A stretch of DNA of 64,000 bases, taken from NCBI GenBank assembly GCA_016081115.2, contig CM071931.1:25458317-25522316 (forward strand), in the 5' to 3' direction. Numbering within the stretch: the stretch's first letter is position 1; each line of letters starts with the position of its first letter. Of this stretch, positions 33,645-44,184 are shown in pieces. The translations under genes were made by a program, and so were the position numbers. The notes below the pieces were generated by a model. The model was given only the letters and a program-made list of their open reading frames with translations. It was not told the DNA's origin and did not search any database. This DNA comes from Rehmannia glutinosa (taxonomy: Eukaryota; Streptophyta; Magnoliopsida; Lamiales; Orobanchaceae).

Positions 33645-35262
33645 ATGTTAATCATTGGAGATGTTAGAGATGGCATAAGAACCAGATCCAGAGCACAACA
33701 TGAAGCAATGTTCACTTGTTTTAGTTCCCAAATAGAGCCTAATGATGTGTCTCAGGCATTGGAAGACACACATTGGATTCAGGCTATGCATGAAGTGCTG
33801 AATCAGTTTGAGAGAAACAAAGTATGGGAATTGTTCAGAGGCCAACCCACCAAAATGTTATTGGTACTAAGTGGGTATTAAGAAAGAAGATGAATGAGGA
33901 AGGATCTTTAGTAAAAAACAAAGCAAGATTGGTAGCCAAAGGGTATTGCCAAGAGAAAAGTATAGATTTTGATGAAACCTTTGCTCCTGTTGCCAGATTA
34001 GAAGCAATAAAGATGTTTCTTGTTTATGCTGCTCATAAAAACTTCACTGTATATCAAATGGATGTGAAAAGTGCATTTCTGAATGGTCTATTAGAGGAAG
34101 AAGTCTATGTTGAACAACCTCCAGGTTTTGAGCAGAAAACTATTGGAGATAAAGTCTACAAGCTCAATAAGGCATTGTATGGACTGAAACAAACACCAAG
34201 AGCATGGTATCATACATTGTCATAGTTTCTAATTGACAATTGATTCACGAAAGGCAAGGTTGACAGAACACTCTTCAGGATTCAAGATGGAGAGAGTATA
34301 TTGCTTATTCAAATATATGTGGATGATATCATCTTTTGGATCCACAAACAAAGAACTGCGTGACAAGTTCTCAAACCTTATGCAAGGCAAATTTGACATG
34401 AGCATGATGGGAGAGCTGATTTTATTGTTAGGACTTCAATTCAAGCAATTGAAGGATGGAACCTTCTTAAGCCAGACCAAGTATACCAGATATTTAATAA
34501 AGAAATATGGTATGGAATAGAAGTTATCAGTGAAGATTCCTATGAACACATCAGTCAAGATGGATATGGATGCAGATGGCAAAGCTGTTGATCAAACTAG
34601 ATATAGAGCCCTCATTGGATCTTTACTCTGTTAAACAACAAGCAGAACAAACATCACCTTTGCTATAGGTGTATGTGCTAGATTTCAATCTGCACCAAAA
34701 GAGAGTCATATGACTGCAGCTAAGAGAATCTTAAGATATTTGAAGGGATACCAAGAAGTTGGTTTATGGTATCCAAAGGAAAGAGGATTCAAGCTGGTAG
34801 GATACTCAGACTCAGAATATGCTGGGTGTAGAGTTGACATGAAGAGTACATTTGGTACTTGTCAAATTCTTGGAAACAAATTAGTTTCTTAGTTCAGCAA
34901 GAAACTAAATTCAATAGCTACATCCATAGCTAAAGTAGAGTACATAGCTACGGGCAGCTGTTGTACCCAAGTCTTATGGATGAGACATCAGCTGAGAGAC
35001 TATGATATAGAAGAAAGAGAGATTCCAATTATGTGTGATAACATTAGTGCTATTGCAATCACTCAGAATCTAGTGTAGCACTAAAGAACAAAGCACATTG
35101 ATGTTAGATATCATTTTATAAGAGATCATGTTGAAAAGAAAGACATCACTTTGGAATACATCTAAACCGATAAGCAGTTAGGTGACATATTCACAAAGCC
35201 CTCATGTGAATCGAGATTTGAAGAGCTTAAGAATGAGCTAGGATTAATTGAGCTGAGTTAGG
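33645..35262 (+). pseudogene. SIRE-C reverse transcriptase and RNase H
   Basis: RT: SQALEDTHWIQAMHEVLNQFERNKVW (33745-33830), KARLVAKGYCQEKSIDFDETFAPVARLEA and MDVKSAFLNGLLEEEVYVEQPPGFE (33824-34225), then a stop before FLIDN, and IYVDDIIF with the YVDD catalytic site near 34313-34335, where a 2-base insertion shifts the frame. RNase H: HMTAAKRILRYLKGYQEVGLWYP (34710-34892), then MCDNISAIAITQN, TKHIDVRYHFIRDHVEKKDIT and IFTKPSCESRFEELKNELGL ending at 35262, with four in-frame stops. Better preserved than SIRE-B. Confidence 0.85.
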
Positions 35263-35820
35263 ACACTCTAGAAGACTTAATCAGCAGAAACAGAAGAAGA
35301 GAGAATAAAAAATGAGCAAGTTTCACATTTCAGCCAAGTGAAATAACCTAGAAGGGAAATCAACTGTATCGAGTTAGCTGACAGCTGAGTGATCTAATGT
35401 GAAGAGAGCATCAGAGTTAAGTCACTTTTGGATATAAGTTGAGTTATTTATGAGCTAAGTGACAAAACACAATCGTTTTCTGAGAGGGGGAATATTCTTA
35501 AGGATTACATCAGCGTAATTATAGATGTCAGAACAATAGCTACACAGTAAAACATATGATTTTATATAAATGTTGTTGCATTTAAGGTGGGGAAATTAAT
35601 GCGGTTTCAAAGGTTAAATCCTGACCGTCGATTTTGATCAAGTTTTTCAAATTCCAAACACCGTCCTTTCAAGTCCGATATAAGCCAACAATATTTTTGT
35701 CTCTCCTCACAAAAACTCTCTCGTCTTCAACAAGCAAGGATTTTTCTCTCTATGAAAGTGAAAACCTTACTTCTTAAAATCGAGATTTTACATTATATTT
35801 ACCGGTTATATTCAACAAAA
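35263..35820 (+). promoter_or_regulatory. Promoter-like leader between pol and ORF3 (SIRE-C)
   Basis: Non-coding: ATAAATGTTGTTGCATTTAAGG (about 35567), TGACCGTCGATTTTGATC, CACCGTCCTTTCAAGTCC, a TATA-like GATATAAGCC (about 35679-35688), then a pyrimidine-rich leader (TTTTTGTCTCTCCTCAC) and ATG codons at 35752 and 35821. The order matches the SIRE-A leader. Confidence 0.4.
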
Positions 35821-36657
35821 ATGGAAGCTAAGTATGATTTTGTCAAGTTATTTGAGAAGATCCACTCAGGATCGACAGTGGACTTCAAGGGGATGGTGAA
35901 ACAGGGTGCTGATGAAGCCCTGGTGAAGAAAATCGCTGAGAAACTCGAGAAGTATGGTCTGAAGGATTTTCTCACTATGGAGTTCTCTCACACGTATCTG
36001 GAGGAGGTCGCGATGTTCTATGTCAACGCGGAAGTGCATGATGATGATATTCACTCATCAGTTCACAGCAAGGCTATCAAGATAACTTATGTTGACCTTG
36101 CTGAACATTGCAAGTTGCCTGCTGAAGGGCTGAAAGAAATTGATGAGAAGGACGTGAACCTAGTTGCGGCTTAGAAAGAGATAGCCAAGCCTGAGTCAGC
36201 TGCGAAGGCTATCTATACAACCAAGAAGGATTTGATCAACTAATACTACCATAAGCTGATGGACATCGTGTCCAAATGTGTTGATATGAAGTTTGGAAGC
36301 TTCAACCAATTGCTGTCCGGACAAAGCTGATGGTGATGGCTGCGATCTTAGATGAAAAGAAGATCAACTGGGTTGAGTTTGTTTTCAGCCGAATATGTTA
36401 AAATGTGATCAACATGACCATCAAGGAGGATGGAACCTTTGGATGCTCATTGGGGTATTGCATAGTGATTGGCCATTTGATGTAAGTGAAAGGAATTGCC
36501 CTGCGCCATGGAAAACCATTCCATGTGAACAAGAAGATGTTCAAGGCAAACCTTTCTGGGGTTCAGAGGAAGGCGCATGCAAGGAAAGCTGACACGAGTG
36601 AGGGTGAGTCAGCTGACCCTGCTGAAGACATAGCTGCAACTGCTCCAACTCTCTCGC
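35821..36657 (+). pseudogene. SIRE-C post-pol ORF3, part 1 (N-terminal domain)
   Basis: The frame from MEAKYDFVKLFEKIHSGST (35821; an upstream in-frame ATG is at 35752) runs to a TAG at 36174, then continues as KEIAKPESAAKAIYTTKK, YYHKLMDIVSKCVDMKFGSFNQL and MFKANLSGVQRKAHARKADTSEGES. Homologous to 10734-9842 (SIRE-A) and 19302-18570 (SIRE-B). The ORF stops at 36657 inside CTCTCGC, where the Athila-1 LTR remnant starts. Bases 36455-36657 recur at 48060-48262. Confidence 0.7.
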
Positions 36658-36946
36658 ATTGCCATACCTTCATTTCTGCTTTCCCAGGGGCGCGCGGGTG
36701 GTGCTTAGGCGCGCTCCCTACCCGTGCGTCATGTATTTTCCATCATTTGTGGTATTTCTTCTTCGCAATGCTCGTATTTGTATCCAAGTTCCTTCAAATA
36801 TCACTAAATTCCTACAAAACGAACTACGCATAATATCTTTTCCCACAAAAAGCGAATATGAGTCATTTCGTAAGAGTTTATGCACGTTTAGTCACCATTT
36901 TAGCCATAAATACGCCACAAAATACATGCAAAACTCACACCTATCA
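36658..36946 (-). repeat. Athila-1 3' LTR remnant (289 bp)
   Basis: Matches the first 289 bp of the complete LTR (TGATAGGTGTGAG… read on the minus strand). The remaining approximately 1170 bp are missing. The break lies at CGC, shared by the SIRE sequence (CTCTCGC) and the LTR (TGCGCATT), a 3-bp microhomology. Confidence 0.88.
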
Positions 36947-36960
36947 AAATCCCCCAAACT
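36947..36960 (-). other. Polypurine tract of Athila-1
   Basis: Minus strand AGTTTGGGGGATTT directly precedes TGATAGG, the LTR start. Confidence 0.85.
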
Positions 36961-38400
36961 TAAACTGTTGACCGTCCCGATCAACAATTTTGAAAACACG
37001 ATAAAGCACATCAGGGAGATAAAAATAAAAGCGCACACAAAGGACCCAAAAGAAAATCCATATTGTTCTTCATGAATGTTGAGCAACAAACCAATTAAGC
37101 CTCAAATATCTGATCAAAGAGCACGCACCAAGTAAAACAAAGTGAAATGCTCTGAGTTACAGCTCTCAATGTTACTTGTATACTCTCATCTCACGAGGAT
37201 ATGGGACGTGTTTACGCTCGAATCAATTCAATGTCGCAAAATACCATAAGCTTGCAATTCGTCTCATATCTCCGCCACTAGAATGTATGCAATTCATGAA
37301 TCAAAAAAGACTTTCTTATTTGGTTGTAATGAAGGCTCTTTGGTTAGGATAGGAAATTTTGGATGAAGTGACTCAAACTCGAGCATATAACTGATGAGCA
37401 TATCAATCCTCTACCTAATAGTTCCCTATGCTACTCCAATCATCCCTTATTTTTTTTCAACTTTCCTTATTTCCATCTCTTTCTTTCTTTTGAGACTCGC
37501 CTTAAATTATAATCCTTTTCCCCCAAGTTCGTTTCTATGAAAATTCACATTATAGCGCCATTTTTTTTATTTGTGAATTTTCAACTCTTCTTTTTCATCT
37601 TCTTTTCTTCTTTTTTTTTGTTCCAATTAACCAATTATGCCCGTTATCCCATTTTTCAATTTCCACTCCTTCAACTCCATTCATTCCTTTTTTTCTCAAC
37701 GCTATACACTCGAGATTAGGGTGGTGGGTCTATCAAGTTTCAAGCTTAAATCTTGTGGTTATCAAAGAAATAGGCAATAGGCTCAACTTGCCTAACTAGG
37801 AATTTAAGCATCTCTAGGAAAGCAAAAGGCTTGAAAGGCTAGCAAAGATGGCCTTTTATCACATTCACAATTTGCATACAACATGTGGCCTCGACAGAGA
37901 TACCCGAGCAAGTTCTAGAATTCAGACAACATGAATGATACCCTCAAATCACAACAAGACTGCAAAAGATATAAGCAGTAAAGGCTCAAAGCTCACAGGC
38001 TTGTCAATATGTAATTCAAAGCACCAAACCAAGTTTTCGTATTAACATGCTCAATGTTATCTATTCAAGGCTCAATCAACTCATGCTCATCATCCAATTC
38101 CAACAATACAAATCTTTCAAAATCACCACACAAACAACAAGTTGCAACAAGCCAGGTCAACTCACTCTCTAACTACTAAGAAAGCAATAGACGTGCTAAA
38201 GCCATAAACGTGCTCTAATGTAATGTAACCTAGAATGCTCTATATGCAGCTATATGAAAACACCAAATGCAAGAATTTTTTTTTCTATCCACACTTTTCA
38301 TATATTAAAATACTATCTCTCCCCCCAAACTTGAATGAAATTATATCGTTCTAAGGGGAAAAATGGAATTTCAATAACGAAAAGTGGGGATATACCTGAA
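36961..38400 (-). other. Athila-1 3' non-coding region
   Basis: Between ORF3 and the 3' LTR; no recognisable protein. It contains A-rich/T-rich tracts (37440-37700). Long 3' non-coding regions are usual in Athila elements. Confidence 0.6.
38318..38333 (-). other. Second polypurine tract, just after ORF3
   Basis: Minus strand CAAGTTTGGGGGGAGAG, nearly the same as the LTR-adjacent tract (AGTTTGGGGGATTT), lies about 70 bp downstream of the ORF3 stop and 1.37 kb inside the element. Confidence 0.5.
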
Positions 38401-39829
38401 TCACTGTGGAGGAGGTGGCGGGAAGTGGCCTTGTGAGATATGCCACATTCGTAATTGTTGGAGCACTTGCCACGTCTCCTCGAAACGCCGGTCATAGTTC
38501 TCGCGGAACGCGAGAAAATCAGCCCGATGCTGCCTCAAATCCTCCCCCTGTTGCCTCAACTCCTCTCCTTGACGATGCAAGTCCTCCCAAACGCATATAA
38601 CATGTCTTGAAAATCAGTGCCGCGTTAGGGCCCTCTACTATGAGAAACACCGGGACGATCCCCGCTTTGAGAACATCGGGGGTAATCGCCTCCTTGTGAG
38701 GACTCGGGTATATCATATCCAATTTGGGGGTGATGAGGTTCCACCCCCATTTCTCTTCCATGTAGCTCGTCTTCCTCCGCTACCAAATCTTCCTCATCCT
38801 GGAAGCCGTGAACTCGGCGCCTCTTCCTCTCGCCTATAGCGTTTGTAATTCTGTTATGCGCTTCCGAGTTCATGAGGAAGTTTGTGGTGTCCGCCAGAGT
38901 ATCGACAGTGGTGTACGTCGGGTTAGGCAATGGAAAGGAGGCACCTTTCTTTTGTAGAAGAACTAGCATATTGTCTTCATTGGCGACAAACTTCATGTGG
39001 TGCAGAGATGCCAAATTAATTCGATTGTTGCCCGGTATAGGCTCCATGCCTCTAAAATCGATGTTGAAATGGCGGGTAATAGGGGTAATCAGACCTCCTA
39101 TAGTAATAGCACCACCTCCCCGCTTCGCTAGATTGTCCACTTGCTCTATGAAGTACGCGGCCGTGTTGTAAGGTGTACCCGTTAACATACACCACAATAA
39201 ATATAACTCGCGGACCGTCATACCCCCAATATTTTCCCTTGCGAAGACCGAGGCCGACGTAACCCGTTGTATGTACTGAAATACCGGATTCCGGATCTAA
39301 GAAGATTTAGCAGTACGGGCTTCGTATAGCATGGGCCCCGTTTCTGTCGTTTGTACTAGGAGGCGCCAAAAGTCGGCTTGCTCATACCGGTATGCTGGTA
39401 GGAAAGGTGCGTCGGTTGGGACTTCAAATATGGTGTTCAACTCTTCTGTTCTTAATAGTCGCTCCACGTTCCCCAACTGAAAGGTCACCCCGATTACCTC
39501 GCTTCCTATATCTTTGATCATTTTACAGTGCTAAAAAATTCGAGCATGAATTTTGTATAACTTGGCCACCTTCTTCTCATAAAAGTTGTCCACCCGACCC
39601 TTTCGAATAATCGCCACACATCCTCGTGTATCCCAAGAAACCGAGTGCAATCATCATCAGCATATTTTGAGTGCCCCATTGCTCGGACAACAAGCTTATT
39701 CCAACGCTCTATAGCATCCGCATTTGTCAATACTACTCCAAAAGCCGCCGGGCTATCAGGTTCGATCTCCTGTGGTGGTTCCACCTGGGGTCGGCGTCTC
39801 CGGCCTTGAGGATTTTGTCGGTTGGCCAT
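38401..39829 (-). pseudogene. Athila ORF3 (ATHILA ORF-1 family, PF03078-like)
   Basis: The extra ORF after pol in Athila elements, sometimes called env-like. Start MANRQNPQGRRRRPQ at 39829. Landmarks: FLGIHEDVWRLFERVGWTTF and RWPSYTKFMLEFFSTVK (39892-39518 frame), then after a frame change VTFQLGNVERLLRTEELNTIFEVP (39521-39297), then after a further stop VRELYLLWCMLTGTPYNTAAYFIEQV and RGGGAITIGGLITPITRHFNIDF (39221-38625), and a charged tail ending HFPPPPQ at a TGA at 38401. These are the conserved blocks of the ATHILA ORF-1 family. Two frame errors; biochemical role not established. No clear signal peptide or fusion peptide is visible in the frames. Confidence 0.8.
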
Positions 39830-40465
39830 CACTTGTGAATGAGTACATGGAATAGCATGCATTAGCAACCCCAAACAAACAATTACAATCACAAGTACGA
39901 TGAATTGTGGGCATACAAGTCACATAGGGCATAATGGTTATCATATGTCAATTCAACCAATCAATTGTGCTTCAAGCAATCAACTAATATTGCAAATACA
40001 GATAATCATCATTTAAAAGCCCTACTATTCAAAGCTCAAGCCTAATTCATCATCAATTCCTTCAAATATATCCAAACTTACATACCCACAAGGTGTTTGA
40101 TAATTTGCCTTAAAGAAGAATTCATCCAAAACATAGCAAAAATATCACCACAAGCACCCAATATCATCCTCAACATGTAATTCTCAAGAAATTTATAAGA
40201 AAGAACGAGATTCTTACCGAAATTCTTGAAATTTCACAAAGGGGAAGAACTTTGAGCCCTAAGTGTTTTTTTTCTCCCAATTCTTGAATTCAACCACTAA
40301 TTTGATGCAATTTGTGAATGGATTATGATAAGAGTATGTTTATATTCTTGGATTTTGAAAGAAATTGGGAGTTTACCACAATGTGGGAAGGTGAGCGATC
40401 GTTTTGTTTGAAGAAGGAAGAGATTTTTGAAGGAAACAGAGTCTGGCAGACTCTTTAAATGCTCA
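39830..40465 (-). other. Athila-1 spacer upstream of ORF3
   Basis: AT-rich non-coding DNA between the palindromic repeats and the ORF3 start. No feature beyond A-rich tracts is recognised. Confidence 0.5.
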
Positions 40466-40690
40466 TTGGGATGACGCACGGGCCGTACGTGGGATGCACG
40501 GGCCGTGCGTGGGACGCACGGTTTACCCGTGCGTCATGCCGTAGCCCCAAAAAATTTCTCTCCAGGTATGCACGGGTCATGCGAGAGGCGCACAGGTGGC
40601 CCGTGCGTAAGGCCGTAGCAACTCAAAACCCCTCTCCAGGGGCGCACGGGTGGTGTGTATAGGCACGGGTTACCCGTGCATCCCTGGGCA
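40466..40690. repeat. GC-rich palindromic repeat cluster, pol-ORF3 spacer
   Basis: Three units built on CGCACGGGT…ACCCGTGCG, several followed by GCCGTAGC, each able to fold on itself. The same module is in the LTR (47597-47845, remnant at 36688-36732) and in pol (43735-43931). Strong GC contrast with the AT-rich surroundings. Confidence 0.85.
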
Positions 40691-40830
40691 GCTATTTTCA
40701 GGTATCGCCTTTTTTTTCACACAAAACACACAAAATTGAAATAAACTACACACAACAAAAAATGAAACTCATGCGAAAAACCGTTGGGTTGCCTCCCAAC
40801 AAGCGCTACATTTAACGTCTTTTAGCTTGA

Positions 40831-43800
40831 CGCCTGTTTTCGTTCAGTCATGGGTCGCGCAAGGATATAGATGTCACCTCTTCTTGGTTACCTCGGTGGA
40901 AGTAATGTTTAATCCATTGGCCGTTTACCATGAAAGTCTCTCCTTCTTTTGTCAACAGTTCCACGATTCCGGGAGGATTCAAAACTTTCTTTATTACAAA
41001 TGTCCCCGACCACCTAGACTTGAGTTTTCCCAGGAAAATTTAAGGCGTGAATTGTACAAGAGTACTGGTTTCCCTGGCAAAAACTCTATTTTCTTGATCA
41101 TTTTATCATGCCACCTCTTGGTTCTTTCTTTATAAATTCGGGAGTTTTTCGTAGGCTTCATCCCGAAACTCTTCAATCTGATTCAAATGGAGCAACCTCT
41201 CTTCACCGGCCTTTTGAAAATCCATATTTAGCTTCTTGACCGCCCAAAATGCTTTGTGTTCCAACTCCACCGGCAAATGACACGATTTCCCAAAAACAAG
41301 CTGGTATGGGGATGTGCCCAACGGTGTCCTGTATGCAGTCCGGTATGCCCACAGAGCATCATCCAATTTTAACGCCCAATCCTTTCGGTTGATGTTCATC
41401 GTCTTCTCAAGGATTTGTTTGATCTCCCGGTTAGCCACTTCTGCTTGCCCATTGGCTTGTGGATGATATGCCAATGCAACCTTATGTTTCACCCCATATT
41501 TTGCTAACAAGTTGTTCATCAATTTATTTACAAAATGCGACCCTCCATCACTAATTAAAGCTCTTGGAGTGCCGAATCTAGTAAATATATTTTTCTTAAG
41601 GAATCACATCACAACTTGAGCATCATTTGTTTTGGATGGAATCGCCTCTACCCAACGGGATACATACTCATTTGTGAGTAGAATATATTGATAACCGAAG
41701 ATGATGGGAATGGGCCCATAAAGTCAATCCCCCATACGTCGAACAATTCTACTTCGATTACATTTGTCATTGGCATCTCGTGTCTTCTTGAAATATTGCC
41801 CATCCGCTGACACCTGTCACATTGTTGCACAAACAAATAACAATCATTAAATAAAGTGGGCCAATATAGCCCACTTTGCAATACCTTCGCCCGTGTGTAG
41901 TTGGGCCAAAAATATCCTCCGGAGGGTGCGGAATGACTTTGTTGTAAGACTCCTCCCACTCTTCTTGAGGTACGACGCCTTATGATTTTGTCTGCGCACC
42001 TCTTAAAGAGTAGGGGATCGTCCCACATGTAAAACTTTACGTCATGTAAGAACTTTTTCTTTTGATATAGCGATAGGTCCGGAGGTAACACCCCTGCTGC
42101 CAAATAATTGACAAAGTCTGCATACCACGGAAATTTTGCCTCAAGCATGAGTAATCGTTCATCAGGAAATTCTTCTTATATCAATCCCGTGCTTCCTTCT
42201 GCTCCCTCTTGGTTTTCAATTCGAGACAAGTGGTCTGCCACCACATTTTCACATCCTTTCCGGTCCTTGATTTCTACATCAAACTCTTGCAATAGTAAGA
42301 TCCACCGAATCAACCTTGGTTTCGCATCTTTCTTGTCAAAGAGATATTTGATGGCTGCATGGTCGGTGTGAACAATCGTTTTCGTCCCAATCAAGTATGA
42401 TCGAAATTTATCAAATGCGAAAACAATCGCCAACATCTCTTTTCTCGGTCGTGGTGTAATTCTGTTGAGCATTGTCCAACGTTCTACTAGCATAGTAGAT
42501 GGACCTGAACAATGTATCCCTCTTTTGATCGAGAACAGCCCCTACCGCAAAATCACTCGCATCACACATCAACTCAAATGGTTGACTCCAATATGGGGTT
42601 ACAGGTATAGGTGCGGTCACCAATGCCTTCTTCAACGTTTCGAACGCGTGCAAACAATCCTTGGAAAAATTGAAAGCAACATCTTTTTCTAGCAATTTGC
42701 TCAAAGGCTTAGAAATTTTAGAAAAGTCACGGATAAACCTTCTATAAAATCCGGCATGGCCTAAGAAGCTCCGAATAGCTTTTTCGTTTGTAGGAGGTGG
42801 TAATTTCTCGATTGCTACAATCTTTGCCCTATTGACTTCCAAACCTGCAGACGAGACTCGATGACCAAGTACAATACCATCGCGTACCATAAAATGACAC
42901 TTTTCCCAATTGAGTACAAGGTTGGTCTCTTCACATCGCTGTAAAACTAAGGAAAGATTGTGAAGACAACTATCAAAAGAATCACCAAACACAGAGAAAT
43001 CGTCCATAAACACCTCCATAACTTTCTCAATTAGATCGTGAAATATAGCCATCATACAACGTTGGAAAGTGGCAGGTGCATTACATAAACCAAATGCCAT
43101 GCGACGGAATGCAAATGTGCCATAAGGACATGTAAATGTTGTTTTTTCCTGGTCTTTCGGTGCAATCATGATTTGATTGTACCCGGAATAACCATCTAAA
43201 AAGCAATAATAGTCATAACCTGCAAGACGATCCAACATCATATCGATAAAGGGGAGGGGGAAGTGATCTTTTCGAGTGGCATCATTAAGTTTTCTATAAT
43301 CAATGCATATTCGCCACCCGGTAATAATTCTAGTAGCAATTTGTTCCTCATTCTCATTTTTCACTACCGTTACCCCCTTTCGGCACCACTTGTACCGGAC
43401 TTACCCATGAACTATCAGATATAGCATAAATGATCCCATCATCTAACCACATCTTGCATGATAGGGTTTAGTCGTCTTTGGTTTTGCACTGATGGTTTAT
43501 AAACATCTTCCATCCGAATTTTATGCATTACAATGGATGAACTTATGCCTTTTAAATCAGTTATAGACCATCCGAGTGCCGACTTATATTTTCGTAAAAC
43601 CCTTAACAATTTATCAAGTTGAGTCGGAGTGAGAAGAGATGAAACAATTACCGGATTTTCATTATTTGCCCCAAGAAATGCATACTTGAGGTGTTCGGAT
43701 AACTGTTTGAGTTCCGGCGTTGACATCGCTGTTGCAGGGTCACGCACGGGCTGCCCGTGCTCCGACGCACGGGTCGTGTGTGACCCTCTTTCTTCAACTC

Positions 43801-44184
43801 TACCTTCGGCAACACACACGGGTTGCCCGTGCTCAGGCACCCGACCCGTGTGTCCTTCCCCTGTCTCAATTTTCTCTTGGGCAACACGCACGGGTTGCCC
43901 ATGCGTGGACGCACGGGCCGTGCGCGCCTGAAGGATTTGCTCCCTTGTTTTAGATTTTGCGCTCTCGCCTCTTGCGCTCCTAGGTAGTTCCTGCATATGA
44001 TCTAAGGCACAAACATAGTCGTACAAATCTTGCTTATCAAAATCAAGCACAACACTCGACATCAAGCACGAGTGGGTTAGTCAAAATTCCAAATCGTCTT
44101 TAGACAATGTATGATCAATGTAATCCTCAATGCACGAACTAACTATATCCAGAAAATTACAATTCTCCACCGTATCATGAAATT
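40831..44184 (-). pseudogene. Athila-1 pol: RT, RNase H, integrase
   Basis: Read on the minus strand. After the protease a linker (44065-43439) contains palindrome-encoded repeats and DLKGISSSIVMHKIRMED. RT (43364-42411): WRICIDYRKLNDATRKDHFPLPF, YSGYNQI, FRRMAFGLCNAPATFQRCM, catalytic FMDDFSVFG near 43015, and VLGHRVSSAGLEV. RNase H: FELMCDASDFAVGAVL and EMLAIVFAFDKFRSYL…HTDH (42493-42176). Integrase: HHCC finger with CDRCQRMGNISRRHEMP and DFMGPFP (42148-41648), a TGA near 41607, then GVKHKVALAYHPQANGQAEVANREIK (41522-41130). The C-terminal end is near 40831. About five frame errors or stops (near 44100, 43400, 42450, 42160, 41600), so the copy cannot make intact pol. Confidence 0.88.
43735..43931 (-). 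repeat. Palindromic repeats inside pol coding sequence
   Basis: Three copies about 70 bp apart of the CACGGGTTGCCCGTGC palindrome. In the pol frame they encode recurring (A/E)-H-G-Q-P-V-(R/C) blocks (THGQPVRVA, EHGQPVCVA, EHGQPVRDP) in the linker between protease and RT, without breaking the frame. Confidence 0.85.

Noticed and set aside
37537..37719. Phe-rich 60-codon frame
   Set aside because: Arises from poly-T tracts in the Athila-1 3' non-coding region.
43735..43931. CRISPR-like array (short palindromic repeats with spacers)
   Set aside because: Only three diverged copies inside a eukaryotic retrotransposon ORF, translated in frame; no CRISPR context is possible.
43629..43931. Plus-strand frames of 100 and 77 codons
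   Set aside because: Antisense shadows of Athila pol; the apparent repeats are the palindromes read on the other strand.
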